The notes: generated by a model not told the origin, from the sequence alone. DNA of 12,357 bases from Pseudomonadota bacterium (GCA_021778935.1 JAJYBQ010000046.1:1-12357); one strand, 5' to 3'; numbered from the stretch's first letter, positions 1 to 8,322 are shown. Numbers and translations are program-made.

Positions 1-35
1 GCCGCCTGGCCGCCGCCGTCAAGGCGATGGCGTAA
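1..35 (+). CDS. C-terminal end of an upstream gene, possibly argD (partial)
   Basis: An open frame entering from the left edge encodes ...RLAAAVKAMA and stops at TAA 33-35. Its high GC third positions and its place 55 bases before argF suggest a real gene on the same strand. In many Burkholderiales argD (acetylornithine aminotransferase) sits just upstream of argF, so argD is the natural guess. Ten residues are too few to identify it, so the assignment rests on gene order and not on any motif. Confidence 0.45.
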   Translation, partial: RLAAAVKAMA

Positions 36-52
36 TCCGAACCCTGCAGCAT

Positions 53-83
53 CCTCTCCCGACCGGAGAGGGTTTGGGGTAAG
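53..83 (+). repeat. REP-like palindromic repeat, copy 1, upstream of argF
   Basis: Inverted arms CCTCTCC (53-59) and GGAGAGG (65-71) enclose a 5-base loop. A purine-rich tail GGTTTGGGGTAAGGGC follows and runs towards the argF start. The same core with a matching tail recurs at 1027-1062 in the opposite orientation, and the core alone at 2446-2469, so this is a dispersed intergenic element and not a one-off hairpin. The tail contains the only Shine-Dalgarno-like sequence in front of argF (TAAGGG, ending about 6 bases before the ATG at 91). Confidence 0.7.
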
Positions 84-90
84 GGCGACC

Positions 91-1020
91 ATGCCAAAAA
101 CGACCCCTCCATTACGTCATTTCCTGCAAATCGCGGACTTCTCGCGCGACGAACTCGAGCATGTGTTTGAGCGCGCGCGCGTCATCAAGGACCGCTTCAA
201 GCGCTACGAGCCCTACCAGCCGCTGACGGATCGGACCCTGGCGATGGTGTTCGAGAAGGCCTCGACGCGCACCCGCGTCTCGTTCGAAGCGGGCATGTAC
301 CAGATGGGCGGATCGGTGATTCACCTCACCACCGGCGACTCGCAGCTCGGACGCGCGGAGCCGATCGAGGATACGGCTCGCGTGATTTCGCGCATGGTCG
401 ACATCGTGATGATCCGCACCTATGAGCAGACGAAGATCGAGCGGTTTGCGCAGCACTCGCGCGTGCCGGTCATCAACGGCCTGACCAACGAATTCCACCC
501 CTGCCAGATCCTCGCCGACATCTTCACGTTCATGGAACACCGCGGCAGCATATCCGGCCACACGGTAGCCTGGATCGGCGATGCCAACAACATGGCGTAC
601 ACGTGGCTGCAAGCCGCGCAGATCCTCGGCTTCACCGTCCATGCGTCGACGCCGCCCGGATATACCCTGGACACGGGTCTGGCGCCCACGGGTGCGCACT
701 GCAAGGTGTTCGACAACCCCATCGATGCGGCGCGCGGCGCAGACCTCGTGACGACCGACGTCTGGACCAGCATGGGGTTCGAGGCCGAGAACGATGCGCG
801 CCGGGAGGCGTTCGACCCCTGGCGGGTCGATGCCCCGGTCATGGCGGCCGCCAATCCGGATGCCGTGTTCATGCATTGCCTGCCCGCCCACCGCGGTGAG
901 GAAGTCGCCGCCGAAGTAATCGACGGCCCGCAATCCGTGGTGTGGGATGAGGCGGAGAACCGGCTCCATGTGCAAAAGGCCCTGATGGAATATCTGTTGC
1001 TGGGGACGTCGGTGCGATAG
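91..1020 (+). CDS. argF: Ornithine carbamoyltransferase, anabolic
   Basis: Catalyses carbamoyl phosphate + ornithine to citrulline + phosphate in cytoplasmic arginine biosynthesis. The 309-residue length is normal for the family. The carbamoyl-phosphate loop STRTR is at residues 58-62, the HPCQ motif at 136-139 in the first domain, the ornithine-binding DVWTSMG segment at 223-229, and the HCLPAHRGEE motif with the active-site Cys at 262-271. The absence of the DxxxSMG changes and extra loops of catabolic or putrescine forms, together with a neighbouring argG, supports the anabolic role. The ATG at 91 is preceded by a TAAGGG Shine-Dalgarno inside a palindromic repeat tail. argG follows 101 bases downstream on the same strand, with another repeat between them. 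No operator such as an ArgR box was recognised. Confidence 0.97.
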   Translation: MPKTTPPLRHFLQIADFSRDELEHVFERARVIKDRFKRYEPYQPLTDRTLAMVFEKASTRTRVSFEAGMYQMGGSVIHLTTGDSQLGRAEPIEDTARVISRMVDIVMIRTYEQTKIERFAQHSRVPVINGLTNEFHPCQILADIFTFMEHRGSISGHTVAWIGDANNMAYTWLQAAQILGFTVHASTPPGYTLDTGLAPTGAHCKVFDNPIDAARGADLVTTDVWTSMGFEAENDARREAFDPWRVDAPVMAAANPDAVFMHCLPAHRGEEVAAEVIDGPQSVVWDEAENRLHVQKALMEYLLLGTSVR

Positions 1021-1026
1021 CGCCCG

Positions 1027-1062
1027 CCCTCACCCCCGCCCTCTCCCGCTAGCGGGAGAGGG
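1027..1062. repeat. REP-like palindromic repeat, copy 2, between argF and argG
   Basis: A perfect 24-base palindrome lies at 1039-1062, with the half-site CCCTCTCCCGCT directly abutting its complement. It is preceded by the flank GCCCTCACCCC (1027-1037), which is the reverse complement of the GGGGTAAGGGC-type tail of copy 1 with one change. The copy is therefore inverted relative to copy 1. It begins 6 bases after the argF stop and could fold in the mRNA between argF and argG, where it may damp or protect transcripts. It lacks a T-run, so it is not a standard intrinsic terminator. Confidence 0.75.
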
Positions 1063-1121
1063 GGAAACCGCAGGCCGCTCCGGTCTGCAACCATTTCCTC
1101 CCTTCCCTGCTTACGTCCCCT

Positions 1122-2420
1122 ATGGCAACCAAAAAAGTATCTGCAGCGAAGTCCGGTTCGCCGGTTTCGCGTACGACGGCCCAGGCCAGCTCCGCGGCCA
1201 AACCCGTGAAAAAGGTCGTGCTCGCCTACTCCGGCGGCCTGGATACCTCCGTCATCCTCAAGTGGCTCCAGGACAAGTACGGCTGCGACGTCATCACCTT
1301 CACCGCCAACATCGGCCAGGGAGAGGAACTCGAGCCTGCCCGCAAGAAGGCGCTGCAACTCGGCATTTCCAAATCCAACATCTTCATCGAAGACCTGCGC
1401 GAACCCTTCGTGCGCGATTTCGTGTTTCCGATGTTCCGCGCCAATGCGGTTTATGAAGGCGAATACCTGCTCGGCACGTCGATCGCGCGCCCGCTGATCG
1501 CCCAGCGCATGGTGGAACTGGCGAAGAAGACCGGCGCCGATGCCATTTCCCACGGGGCGACCGGCAAAGGCAATGACCAGGTGCGATTCGAGCTGGGCGC
1601 CTATGCCCTGATGCCCGATGTCCGCGTCATCGCACCCTGGCGCGAGTGGGACCTGCTGTCGCGCGAGAAGCTGCTGCAATATGCCGATACGCACGGCATC
1701 CCGGTGGACTTCAAGAAGCGCCGCGGCACGGCGCCGTACTCGATGGACGCCAACCTGCTGCACGTTTCGTATGAAGGCGGCGTGCTCGAGGATCCGGACT
1801 TCGAACCGGAAGAGTCGATGTGGCGCATGACGGTGTCGCCCGCGAAGGCGCCCAACCGCCCGCAAACCATCGAACTCGAATACCAGAAGGGGGACATCGT
1901 CGCCATCGACGGCAAGCGCATGAGCCCCGCGGCGGTGCTCACCGAGCTCAACCGTCTCGGCGGACAGCACGGCATCGGCCGCCTGGATCTGGTGGAGAAC
2001 CGCTATGTCGGCATGAAGTCGCGCGGCTGCTATGAGACGCCCGGCGGCACGATCATGCTCAAGGCGCACCGGGCGATCGAGTCCATCACCCTCGACCGCG
2101 AAGTGCTGGCGCTCAAGGACGACTTGATGCCGCGCTACGCGCGCATGATCTACAACGGCTACTGGTTCAGTCCGGAACGCCGCCTGCTGCAGACGCTCAT
2201 CGACGAATCGCAGGTGCGTGTCAACGGCCGCGTCCGGCTGAAGCTCTACAAGGGAACGGTGATGGTCACCGGCCGCAGTTCGGCCAAGGACTCGCTGTTC
2301 GACGCCAACATCTCGACCTTCGACGACGACCGCGGTGCCTACAACCAGGCCGACGCCGAAGGATTCATCCGCTTGAACGCGCTGCGGATGCGGATCGCGG
2401 CGCGGCGCCGCCGGCGCTAG
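1122..2420 (+). CDS. argG: Argininosuccinate synthase
   Basis: Joins citrulline and aspartate with ATP to give argininosuccinate, the step after argF. The N-terminal ATP-pyrophosphatase loop AYSGGLDTS is at residues 35-43. [10 protein letters not shown] (118-127), [13 protein letters not shown] (145-157) and [14 protein letters not shown] (207-220) are signature segments of the short form of the family. At 432 residues it is longer than the usual roughly 400, because of about 28 Ala/Ser/Lys-rich residues before [11 protein letters not shown] and an Arg-rich tail (AARRRRR). No Shine-Dalgarno precedes the ATG at 1122; the upstream sequence is pyrimidine-rich. A GTG at 1206 would start the protein at [11 protein letters not shown], the usual position, but it also lacks a ribosome site. 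I kept the ATG because the extension is in good GC-rich frame, with moderate certainty. The gene probably shares transcription with argF. Confidence 0.96.
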   Translation: MATKKVSAAKSGSPVSRTTAQASSAAKPVKKVVLAYSGGLDTSVILKWLQDKYGCDVITFTANIGQGEELEPARKKALQLGISKSNIFIEDLREPFVRDFVFPMFRANAVYEGEYLLGTSIARPLIAQRMVELAKKTGADAISHGATGKGNDQVRFELGAYALMPDVRVIAPWREWDLLSREKLLQYADTHGIPVDFKKRRGTAPYSMDANLLHVSYEGGVLEDPDFEPEESMWRMTVSPAKAPNRPQTIELEYQKGDIVAIDGKRMSPAAVLTELNRLGGQHGIGRLDLVENRYVGMKSRGCYETPGGTIMLKAHRAIESITLDREVLALKDDLMPRYARMIYNGYWFSPERRLLQTLIDESQVRVNGRVRLKLYKGTVMVTGRSSAKDSLFDANISTFDDDRGAYNQADAEGFIRLNALRMRIAARRRRR

Positions 2421-2445
2421 GAGTCGGGGCGGCAGAATGGCTACC

Positions 2446-2469
2446 TCCTCTCCCGCAAGCGGGAGAGGA
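2446..2469. repeat. REP-like palindrome, copy 3, between convergent argG and murB
   Basis: An 11-base arm TCCTCTCCCGC (2446-2456), a two-base AA centre and the exact complementary arm (2459-2469) form a near-continuous palindrome. The core is that of the copies at 53 and 1039, but the GGGGTAAGGGC-type tail is missing. It lies 25 bases after the argG stop and 13 bases beyond the murB stop, where a hairpin could act in both transcripts. There is no T-run on either side, so a Rho-independent terminator is not supported. Confidence 0.7.
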
Positions 2470-2482
2470 CGTGTGCGCCGGA

Positions 2483-3544
2483 TCAGACGCCGATGATCCG
2501 CGGCTCCGGCTCGATCCGCACCCCGAACCGCTCCTGCACCCGGTCCTGCACCTCCTGCGCCAGTTCCCAGACCTCCCGACCGGTAGCTCCGCCACGGTTG
2601 ACCAGCACCAGAGCCTGTTTCTCGAACACCCCGGCATGGCCGCGCGTGTAGCCCTTCAACCCGCAGGCATCGATCAGCCAACCGGCTGCCAGTTTGTAGC
2701 GCCCTCCTGCCAGGGGATAACTGACGAGCGAGGGCACGCGAGCCAGCAGATCGGCGTGGACCTGCCGGGATACGATCGGGTTCTTGAAGAAACTCCCGGC
2801 GTTGCCGAGGATCGCGGGATCGGGCAGCTTGCGGCCCCGGATCGCGAGTACCGCATCGAACACCTGCTGCGGGCCGGGCTGGGTAACCCCGCGTGTGCCC
2901 AGCTCCCGCTCCAGTTCCGCGTACCCGGCCACGGCCTGCCAGCGCCGTGGCAAGCGCAGCGTAACCGCCACGACCACGCGCCCCGGTCCCGCCGGCTTCT
3001 CGCCCGGCGCGGGCGCTGGCCCGGCGTCGCGCTTGAACACGCTATCGCGATATCCGAACCCGCATTCTTCGGGAGACATCTCGTGCAGGACGTCGTCACG
3101 ACCGTCCCAGACGGTCACGCTGTGGAGCCGTTCGGCCAACTCGACCCCATACGCGCCGATATTCTGGATGGGCGCCGCGCCGGCCGTGCCGGGAATCCCG
3201 GCGAGATTTTCCAGGCCGGGACGCTCCCGGCGCAGCAACTGGGCCACCAGGTCTGACCAGTTCTCCCCGCCGCCCACCCGAATGCGCCACGCATCCTCGC
3301 CCCCATCCGCCTCTTCCACCCCCCGGACCGCCATTCGGACGACCAGACCTTCGAAATCCGTTACGAACAAGACGTTGGATCCGCCGCCCAGGATCAACCA
3401 CGGCAGATCCCCCACCCGGGCGTCCTGGCGCAGCGCACGCAAGGCGGTCACGGAATCGGCGACCGCCATCCAGGCCGCCCGCGCTTCGGTGCCGAAGGTA
3501 TGAAACGGCGTCAGAGAGGCATGCTGCTGCAGAGAGACCGACAT
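2483..3544 (-). CDS. murB: UDP-N-acetylenolpyruvoylglucosamine reductase
   Basis: Reduces UDP-GlcNAc-enolpyruvate to UDP-MurNAc with NADPH and FAD, the second committed step of peptidoglycan precursor synthesis in the cytoplasm. At 353 residues it matches the longer type I enzymes. The FAD-binding segment LILGGGSNVLF is at 50-60, and PGLENLAGIPGTAGAAPIQN around 109-128 is the flavin phosphate loop. The Arg of GFGYRDSVF (R166), the Ser of GNAGSFFKNP (S251) and a C-terminal Glu in RIEPEPRIIG (346 or 348) fit the three catalytic positions of the family. The ATG at 3544 is chosen because AGGA lies 5 bases upstream; a TTG at 3595 would add 17 residues without support. It is convergent with argG and divergent from the gene at 3674. 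Confidence 0.96.
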   Translation of the reverse strand: MSVSLQQHASLTPFHTFGTEARAAWMAVADSVTALRALRQDARVGDLPWLILGGGSNVLFVTDFEGLVVRMAVRGVEEADGGEDAWRIRVGGGENWSDLVAQLLRRERPGLENLAGIPGTAGAAPIQNIGAYGVELAERLHSVTVWDGRDDVLHEMSPEECGFGYRDSVFKRDAGPAPAPGEKPAGPGRVVVAVTLRLPRRWQAVAGYAELERELGTRGVTQPGPQQVFDAVLAIRGRKLPDPAILGNAGSFFKNPIVSRQVHADLLARVPSLVSYPLAGGRYKLAAGWLIDACGLKGYTRGHAGVFEKQALVLVNRGGATGREVWELAQEVQDRVQERFGVRIEPEPRIIGV

Positions 3545-3566
3545 CGCTTTCCTATCCGGACAGGGC

Positions 3567-3595
3567 ATTCCAAGCGTGGCAAACGGAGATTTCAA
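3567..3595 (-). promoter_or_regulatory. Candidate sigma-70 promoter for murB
   Basis: Read on the - strand, TTGAAA (3590-3595, five of six to TTGACA) and TGGAAT (3567-3572, four of six to TATAAT) are separated by exactly 17 bases. Transcription would begin near 3560, giving a short leader of about 15 bases that contains the AGGA ribosome site of murB. The match is by eye only. Confidence 0.4.
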
Positions 3596-3637
3596 AGAAA
3601 TGGGTCATGAAAATACCCTTTATTCGGGATCCCATAT

Positions 3638-3666
3638 TTGCGCGTCACCCGCGAAATGCCTATACT
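3638..3666 (+). promoter_or_regulatory. Candidate promoter for the 3674 gene
   Basis: TATACT (3661-3666) matches the -10 consensus at five of six positions. TTGCGC (3638-3643) is a poor -35 element (three of six) at the ideal 17-base spacing. The predicted start of transcription falls at or next to the ATG at 3674, which also has no Shine-Dalgarno, so a leaderless mRNA is possible. This is inference from spacing. Confidence 0.35.
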
Positions 3667-3673
3667 TTTTGCC

Positions 3674-4201
3674 ATGAGCGCACTACCCAAACATTATGGC
3701 TTGAATGCCTACCCCGAGGTCGACGAAGAGCTGATCGCCGCTCCGCCGCCCTGGGCTCGGCCCGCGCCGACGCGCTCGCCCCCTCCGCCGGCCCGAAGTG
3801 CAAGGCCTGCGACGAGTTCCCCGGCGAATGCCGCGGATGCAGCGAGCACCGCAGCCGTGGACGAGGACGTCCGTTTGGACGTGTCGGTACTGGAAGCCAA
3901 GCACCCTGCGATTGCCAAGGCCGTCGTCGTGCTGTGGGGATCGCGCGAGATGAACGAATACCTCACCCAGCTATGCCTGGGCGACGGCATCGAACCGATC
4001 GACCCGGACGCCATGTCGGACCTGATGCTGTTGTCCCGCATCCATCACTCGGTCGTTCCCAACCACCTCAACCCGCATTCGATGGCGGCGCTCTACGACG
4101 GCAGCGCTGCCTTGCATGCCCCGAAAAAAACCGCGGATCATTCGGGGGTCGGCGGGCGCGGCCCGCGCCGCGCGCCGGTTTCGCCCTTGCACCGCCGATA
4201 A
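3674..4201 (+). CDS. Uncharacterised protein with Pro/Ala-rich linker
   Basis: I do not recognise this 175-residue protein. Three parts are visible: a short head MSALPKHYGLNAYPEVDEEL (1-20); a Pro/Ala/Ser-rich, probably disordered stretch (21-62); and a compact, probably helical section (63-143) with VVVLWGSREMNEYLTQL at 84-100 and DPDAMSDLMLLSRIHH at 110-125. A basic, low-complexity tail follows. No signal peptide or membrane span is seen. The LWG..E...YL pattern reminds me of small uncharacterised betaproteobacterial proteins, but that is memory only. The ATG at 3674 is preferred over the in-frame TTG 3638 and ATG 3656 because a TATACT box lies just before it; no ribosome site is visible. 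The A7 run at 4124-4130 precedes the low-complexity tail, so a slip or sequencing frameshift there is possible. A strong terminator follows at 4252. Confidence 0.7.
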   Translation: MSALPKHYGLNAYPEVDEELIAAPPPWARPAPTRSPPPPARSARPATSSPANAADAASTAAVDEDVRLDVSVLEAKHPAIAKAVVVLWGSREMNEYLTQLCLGDGIEPIDPDAMSDLMLLSRIHHSVVPNHLNPHSMAALYDGSAALHAPKKTADHSGVGGRGPRRAPVSPLHRR

Positions 4202-4251
4202 GGGACCGTTCGGGCGGGGGGACCGCTCGCGACGTTTCAACATCCCGCGAC

Positions 4252-4287
4252 AAAACGATACGGGGCCCGGAGGCCCCGTATCGTTTT
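4252..4287. terminator. Bidirectional Rho-independent terminator
   Basis: A perfect 16-base stem (4252-4267 paired with 4272-4287, GC-rich near the loop) closes on a CGGA tetraloop. The outer pairs are A-T, so the + strand ends in five T (4284-4288) and the - strand in four. It lies between the convergent 3674 gene and cbbT, 50 bases after the stop of the former and 16 bases beyond the stop of the latter, and can end both transcripts. It marks the end of the cbb operon. Confidence 0.9.
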
Positions 4288-4303
4288 TGCGCCGCCGCCC
4301 TTC

Positions 4304-6301
4304 TTACTTGCCGAGCAGCGCGCGCGCCTCGGCTGCCACGCGCTCGGCGGTCAAGCCGAAGTACTTGAACAGTTCGCCTGCCGGCGCCGATTCCCCGAAC
4401 CGGTCGATCCCGACGACGCGGCCGTTCTCGCCGACGTAGCGGTACCACGGATTGCTCACACCCGCCTCGACCGCAACGCGCGGCAGGCCCTCACCCAACA
4501 CGCTCTTGCGATACGCCGCGTCCTGCTGCTCGAACACCTCGAGGCAGGGCATCGAAACCACCCGGACGGCAATGCCTTCGGCCTCCAGCGCCTTGGCGGC
4601 GTCGATCGCGATCGACACCTCGGAACCGGTGGCAAGCAGCGCGACCTGCGCCTTGCCCGACGGCTCGCGCAGCACATAGCCGCCGCGCGCCGCCCCGGCG
4701 GCCAGCGCATTGCTGTTGACCATCGCCGGCAAGGCCTGGCGGGTCAGGGCCAGAATCGTCGGACCGTTGGTCCGCTCGATGCCATGACGCCACGCGATCG
4801 CGGTTTCCGCCACGTCGCACGGCCGCCACACGTGTACGCCCGGAATCATGCGCAGGCTGGCGACGTGCTCGATCGGCTGATGCGTCGGGCCGTCTTCGCC
4901 CAAACCGATGGAGTCGTGCGTAAACACGTACACGGCTCGCTGACGCATGAGCGAACTCATGCGGATCGCATTGCGCGCATAGTCGGAGAACACCAGGAAG
5001 GTCGAGCCGAACGGGATCAGGCCGCCGTGCAGGGCGATGCCGTTGAGCGCGGCCGCCATGCCGAACTCGCGCACGCCGTAGTGGAGGTAATTGCCCGGAT
5101 GACCCGGCGTGAACGACACCGCTTCCTTCCAATGCGTCAGATTGGATTCGGTCAGATCCGCCGACCCACCGACCAGTTCCGGCAGCACCGCCGCCAGCGC
5201 AGCGATGGCGCGCTGCGATGCCTGCCGCGTCGCCAGCTTTTCGCCCTTGGCGATCGTCTCGTCGATATAGGCGCCGAATTTCGCGGAGAACGCCGCCGGC
5301 AGCTTGCCTGCAACCCAGCGGTCGAACTCGGCCGCATCTTCGGGGTACGCCTTGCGATACGCCGCCAGCTTCTCGTTCCAGGCCGCTTCGGCGCTCCCAC
5401 CGCGCGCGTGCGCGTCGAAGAACGAATACACCTCGGACGGGATCTCGAACGGCGCGTAAGGCCAATGCAGCGCTTCCCGCGCCTTGGCGACGCCGTCGAC
5501 ACCGAGCGCGGCGCCGTGCACACCGGCAGTGCCGGCCTTGTCCGGACTGCCCTTGCCGATGATGGTGCGGCAGGCGATCATCGTCGGCTTGTCCGACTTG
5601 CGCGCCCGCGCGATGGCATCCGAGACCGCGTTGACATCGTGACCGTCGACGCGCTCGGCGTTCCATCCATACGCGTGGAAACGCGCCACGGTATCGTCAC
5701 AGAACCAGCCGGCAACCTTGCCGTCGATCGAGATGCCGTTGTCGTCATACAGGCAGATGAGCTTGTTGAGCCGGAGCGTTCCCGCCAGACTGCACACCTC
5801 GTGCGACACCCCCTCCATCAGGCAGCCATCACCCAGGAACACGTAGGTGTGGTGGTCGACGAGATTCGCATCGGACTTGTTGAAGCGCTGCGCGACGATC
5901 TGCTCGGCAATCGCCATGCCGACGGCGTTGGCCAGGCCCTGTCCCAGCGGGCCGGTGGTCGTTTCCACCCCCGGGGTCACGTCCACTTCCGGGTGTCCCG
6001 GCGCCTTCGAATGCAACTGACGGAAGCGCTTGATTTCTTCCATCGGCAGGTCATAGCCGGTGAGGTGCAGCAGCGCGTACAGCAGCATCGATCCATGGCC
6101 GTTCGACAGCACGAAGCGGTCGCGATTGAACCAGGACGGATTGGCCGGGTTGTGCTGCAGGTGGCGCCCCCACAATGCGACGGCGATCTCGGCCATGCCC
6201 ATGGGCATGCCGGGGTGGCCCGAATTGGCCTTCTGCACGGCATCGACCGCCAGCATCCGCAGTGCGTTCGCGGCCAGAACCTCTTGGTTGGTATGCGTCA
6301 T
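4304..6301 (-). CDS. tkt: Transketolase (Calvin cycle)
   Basis: A thiamine-diphosphate enzyme that moves two-carbon ketol units between sugar phosphates, making xylulose-5-P, erythrose-4-P and ribose-5-P for RuBP regeneration and for the pentose-phosphate pathway. The 665 residues are full length. Seen in order: the [12 protein letters not shown] segment (27-38); [18 protein letters not shown] (66-83); the ThDP/Mg motif [12 protein letters not shown] (157-168) with N188; the catalytic Glu in GVREFGM (E412); and the pyrimidine-domain [15 protein letters not shown] (461-475). The ATG at 6301 has GAGGAG and AAGGA upstream. It is the last gene of the operon, 13 bases after the prk stop, and ends just before the terminator at 4252-4287. 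cbbT would be an equally suitable name given its neighbours. Confidence 0.97.
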   Translation of the reverse strand: MTHTNQEVLAANALRMLAVDAVQKANSGHPGMPMGMAEIAVALWGRHLQHNPANPSWFNRDRFVLSNGHGSMLLYALLHLTGYDLPMEEIKRFRQLHSKAPGHPEVDVTPGVETTTGPLGQGLANAVGMAIAEQIVAQRFNKSDANLVDHHTYVFLGDGCLMEGVSHEVCSLAGTLRLNKLICLYDDNGISIDGKVAGWFCDDTVARFHAYGWNAERVDGHDVNAVSDAIARARKSDKPTMIACRTIIGKGSPDKAGTAGVHGAALGVDGVAKAREALHWPYAPFEIPSEVYSFFDAHARGGSAEAAWNEKLAAYRKAYPEDAAEFDRWVAGKLPAAFSAKFGAYIDETIAKGEKLATRQASQRAIAALAAVLPELVGGSADLTESNLTHWKEAVSFTPGHPGNYLHYGVREFGMAAALNGIALHGGLIPFGSTFLVFSDYARNAIRMSSLMRQRAVYVFTHDSIGLGEDGPTHQPIEHVASLRMIPGVHVWRPCDVAETAIAWRHGIERTNGPTILALTRQALPAMVNSNALAAGAARGGYVLREPSGKAQVALLATGSEVSIAIDAAKALEAEGIAVRVVSMPCLEVFEQQDAAYRKSVLGEGLPRVAVEAGVSNPWYRYVGENGRVVGIDRFGESAPAGELFKYFGLTAERVAAEARALLGK

Positions 6302-6314
6302 GTTCCTTAGCTCC

Positions 6315-7196
6315 TCAGCGCCCGAGCGCCTTCTTGCGCCGCTCCATCATGCGCCAGATGAACGGCGTGAAAATCAACTGCATCGCCAGTTCCATCTTGC
6401 CGGCAGGCGCCACGATGGTGTTCGGGCGCGACATGAAGGAGTCGTGCAGCATGTTCAACAGGTACGGAAAATCGATACCCTTCGGCTGCGCGAAGCGAAT
6501 CACGACGAGGCTCTCGTCGGGCGTCGGGATTTCGCGCGCGATGAAGGGATTGGACGTATCCACCGTGGGCACGCGCTGGAAGTTCACGTGCGTACGGTTG
6601 AACTGCGGGCAGATGTAATGCACATAGTCGTGCATCCGGCGCAGGATGACATCGGTCACGGCCTCGGTCGAGTACCCGCGCTGCGCCTTGTCGCGATGGA
6701 TCTTCTGGATCCACTCCAGGTTGATCACCGGAACGACCCCGACCAACAAGTCGGGATGACGCGCAAGGTTCACCTTGTCGGTGACCGCCCCGCCGTGCAG
6801 CCCTTCATAGAACAGCAGGTCCGTATCCTCTTCGAAGCGCTCCCAAGCCGTGAACGTGCCCGGTTCCTGGCCGTAGGGCGCAGCCTCTTCGGCATCGTGC
6901 AGGTACTTGCGGGTACGGCCGTTGCCGGTCTCGCCGTATTCGCGAAACGTGTTCTCGAGTTCTTCCAGCAGGTTCGCCTCAGGCCCGAAGTGGCTGAGAT
7001 GGTAATTTCCCGCCTTCTCCGCTTCGGCCATGGCGACCCGCATTCCCTTGCGGTCGTAGCGGTGAAAGCTGTCGCCCTCGATGATCGCCGCCTTGATGCT
7101 CTCGCGCCGGAAAACCCGTTGGAACGAACGCGTCACCGACGTCGTACCGGCCCCGGAGGAGCCGGTGATCGCGATGATCGGATGCTTGGTGGACAT
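6315..7196 (-). CDS. prk: Phosphoribulokinase
   Basis: Phosphorylates ribulose-5-P with ATP to ribulose-1,5-bisphosphate, the substrate of RuBisCO; the enzyme is diagnostic of the Calvin cycle. At 293 residues it is the proteobacterial octameric class. The P-loop GSSGAGTTS is at 12-20. D42, H45 and R49 of [10 protein letters not shown], the Walker B Glu E131 (FYEGLHGG) and D169 ([10 protein letters not shown]) fall at the same numbers as the functional residues known in the Rhodobacter sphaeroides enzyme. The ATG at 7196 has a strong GAGGAAG ribosome site 4 bases upstream; the open frame continues upstream but in composition unlike protein. It lies 58 bases after fbp and 13 before tkt. Class I enzymes are usually activated by NADH, though that cannot be read from sequence. 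cbbP is the operon-style name. Confidence 0.97.
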   Translation of the reverse strand: MSTKHPIIAITGSSGAGTTSVTRSFQRVFRRESIKAAIIEGDSFHRYDRKGMRVAMAEAEKAGNYHLSHFGPEANLLEELENTFREYGETGNGRTRKYLHDAEEAAPYGQEPGTFTAWERFEEDTDLLFYEGLHGGAVTDKVNLARHPDLLVGVVPVINLEWIQKIHRDKAQRGYSTEAVTDVILRRMHDYVHYICPQFNRTHVNFQRVPTVDTSNPFIAREIPTPDESLVVIRFAQPKGIDFPYLLNMLHDSFMSRPNTIVAPAGKMELAMQLIFTPFIWRMMERRKKALGR

Positions 7197-7254
7197 AACG
7201 CTTCCTCGATTTGAAACTTTTGTCTTTTGATTTGGAAAAAGTTGCGCCCGCCGC

Positions 7255-8322
7255 CTACTCGCGGAACAGCCCGCGCGCGTTGAAGAGCGGCGTGTCTCTG
7301 CCGCCCGCCGCCGCCGGCGTCTCGGCGTGATAACGCTCGATGCGCTCGACCTCTTCGCGCGACCCGAATACGAAGCCGATGCGCTGGTGGGTCGATTCGG
7401 GCTGCACCTGCAACATCGGACCATATCCGGTGCTCGCGCGCCCGCCCGCCTGCTCCATCAGCATGCCGATGGGATTGGTTTCGTACAGCAGCCGCAGACG
7501 CCCGGGCTTCTTCGGATCCTTGGTGTCGCGCGGATACAGGAATACGCCGCCACGGGTCAGGAGGCGGTGCGCTTCCGCCACCAGCGACGCGACCCAGCGC
7601 ATGTTGAAGTCCTTGCCGCGCGGGCCGTTTACCCCCGCCAGGCATTCCTCGATGTACACGCGGACGGGCGCTTCCCAGAAGCGGCTGTTGGACGCATTGA
7701 TCGCAAACTCCTTGGTCTGCGCCGGAATCGTCATCTGCGGATGGGTGAGCACGAATTCGCCCAATTCCGGGTCGAGGGTGAAGCCCTGCACGCCCCGCCC
7801 GACCGTCAGCACGAGCATCGTCGTCGGACCATAGACGGCGTAGCCGGCGGCGACCTGCTCCGCGCCGGGGCGCAGGAAGTCCTCGATCGTCGCCCGGCGC
7901 CCGCCCTCCGGCGCACGCAGGATCGAGAAGATGCTGCCAACCGAGACGTTCACGTCGATATTGGAAGATCCGTCGAGCGGATCGAAGGCGACGAGATATT
8001 CGCCCTCGCCGGCCGCTTCATTGATCCAGGGTTCGTCGCGCTCCTCGGAGAGCAGGCCGCGCGCGTGGCCGCTCCACTGCAGGCAGTGCAGGAAGGTTTC
8101 GTCGGCCAGAACGTCGAGCTTCTGCTGGGACTCGCCCTGGACGTTGGTATTGCCCACCGCGCCGTGGATGCCGCTCAATGCGCCATAGGCAACTTTGCGC
8201 GAAATCGCCTTGCATGCCAGCGCAATGTTGAGCAGGATGCTGTTGAACGCCCCGGAAGCCTGCGGAAAACGCCGCCGTTCTTCGATCAGGAACTGCGTCA
8301 AGGTGATTTTCTTTTCCAACAT
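7255..8322 (-). CDS. fbp: Fructose-1,6-bisphosphatase, class I
   Basis: Removes the 1-phosphate of fructose-1,6-bisphosphate, and in Calvin-cycle bacteria often of sedoheptulose-1,7-bisphosphate as well, in carbon fixation and gluconeogenesis. The 355 residues include the metal-binding acidic pair LLSEERDE (90-97), the signature DPLDGSSNIDVN (114-125), YAVYGPTTMLVLT (161-173), and the substrate-binding stretch RGGVFLYPRD to RLLYETNPIG (257-286). The ATG at 8322 is chosen because GGAGA lies 8 bases upstream and MLEKKITLTQFL is a typical start; 47 extra open codons further upstream look non-coding. It sits between cbbY (53 bases upstream) and prk (58 bases downstream). Its place in the cbb operon makes cbbF the fitting synonym. 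Confidence 0.96.
   Translation of the reverse strand: MLEKKITLTQFLIEERRRFPQASGAFNSILLNIALACKAISRKVAYGALSGIHGAVGNTNVQGESQQKLDVLADETFLHCLQWSGHARGLLSEERDEPWINEAAGEGEYLVAFDPLDGSSNIDVNVSVGSIFSILRAPEGGRRATIEDFLRPGAEQVAAGYAVYGPTTMLVLTVGRGVQGFTLDPELGEFVLTHPQMTIPAQTKEFAINASNSRFWEAPVRVYIEECLAGVNGPRGKDFNMRWVASLVAEAHRLLTRGGVFLYPRDTKDPKKPGRLRLLYETNPIGMLMEQAGGRASTGYGPMLQVQPESTHQRIGFVFGSREEVERIERYHAETPAAAGGRDTPLFNARGLFRE

Noticed and set aside
1039..1062. CRISPR repeat or transcription terminator
   Set aside because: There are only three scattered, differently flanked copies, no regular spacers and no T-run. A REP-like dispersed palindrome explains it better.
420..2681. A 753-codon open frame on the - strand across argF, argG and the end of murB
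   Set aside because: It runs antisense to two clearly identified enzymes, its translation is rich in Arg/Gly/His/Val as expected of a GC-rich shadow, and it passes through the palindromic repeats ([12 protein letters not shown] translations). No domain is recognisable.
2471..3503. Long + strand open frames opposite murB
   Set aside because: They are antisense to an intact murB with all catalytic residues, and their compositions are typical of shadow frames.
4784..6310. A 508-codon open frame on the + strand
   Set aside because: It lies entirely antisense to transketolase and has shadow composition; transketolase motifs on the other strand are complete.
7197..7254. T/A-rich prk-fbp gap as a possible internal promoter or terminator
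   Set aside because: It has runs of T and A but no stem-loop and no consensus pair at correct spacing. It is best read as an ordinary intra-operon spacer carrying the prk ribosome site.
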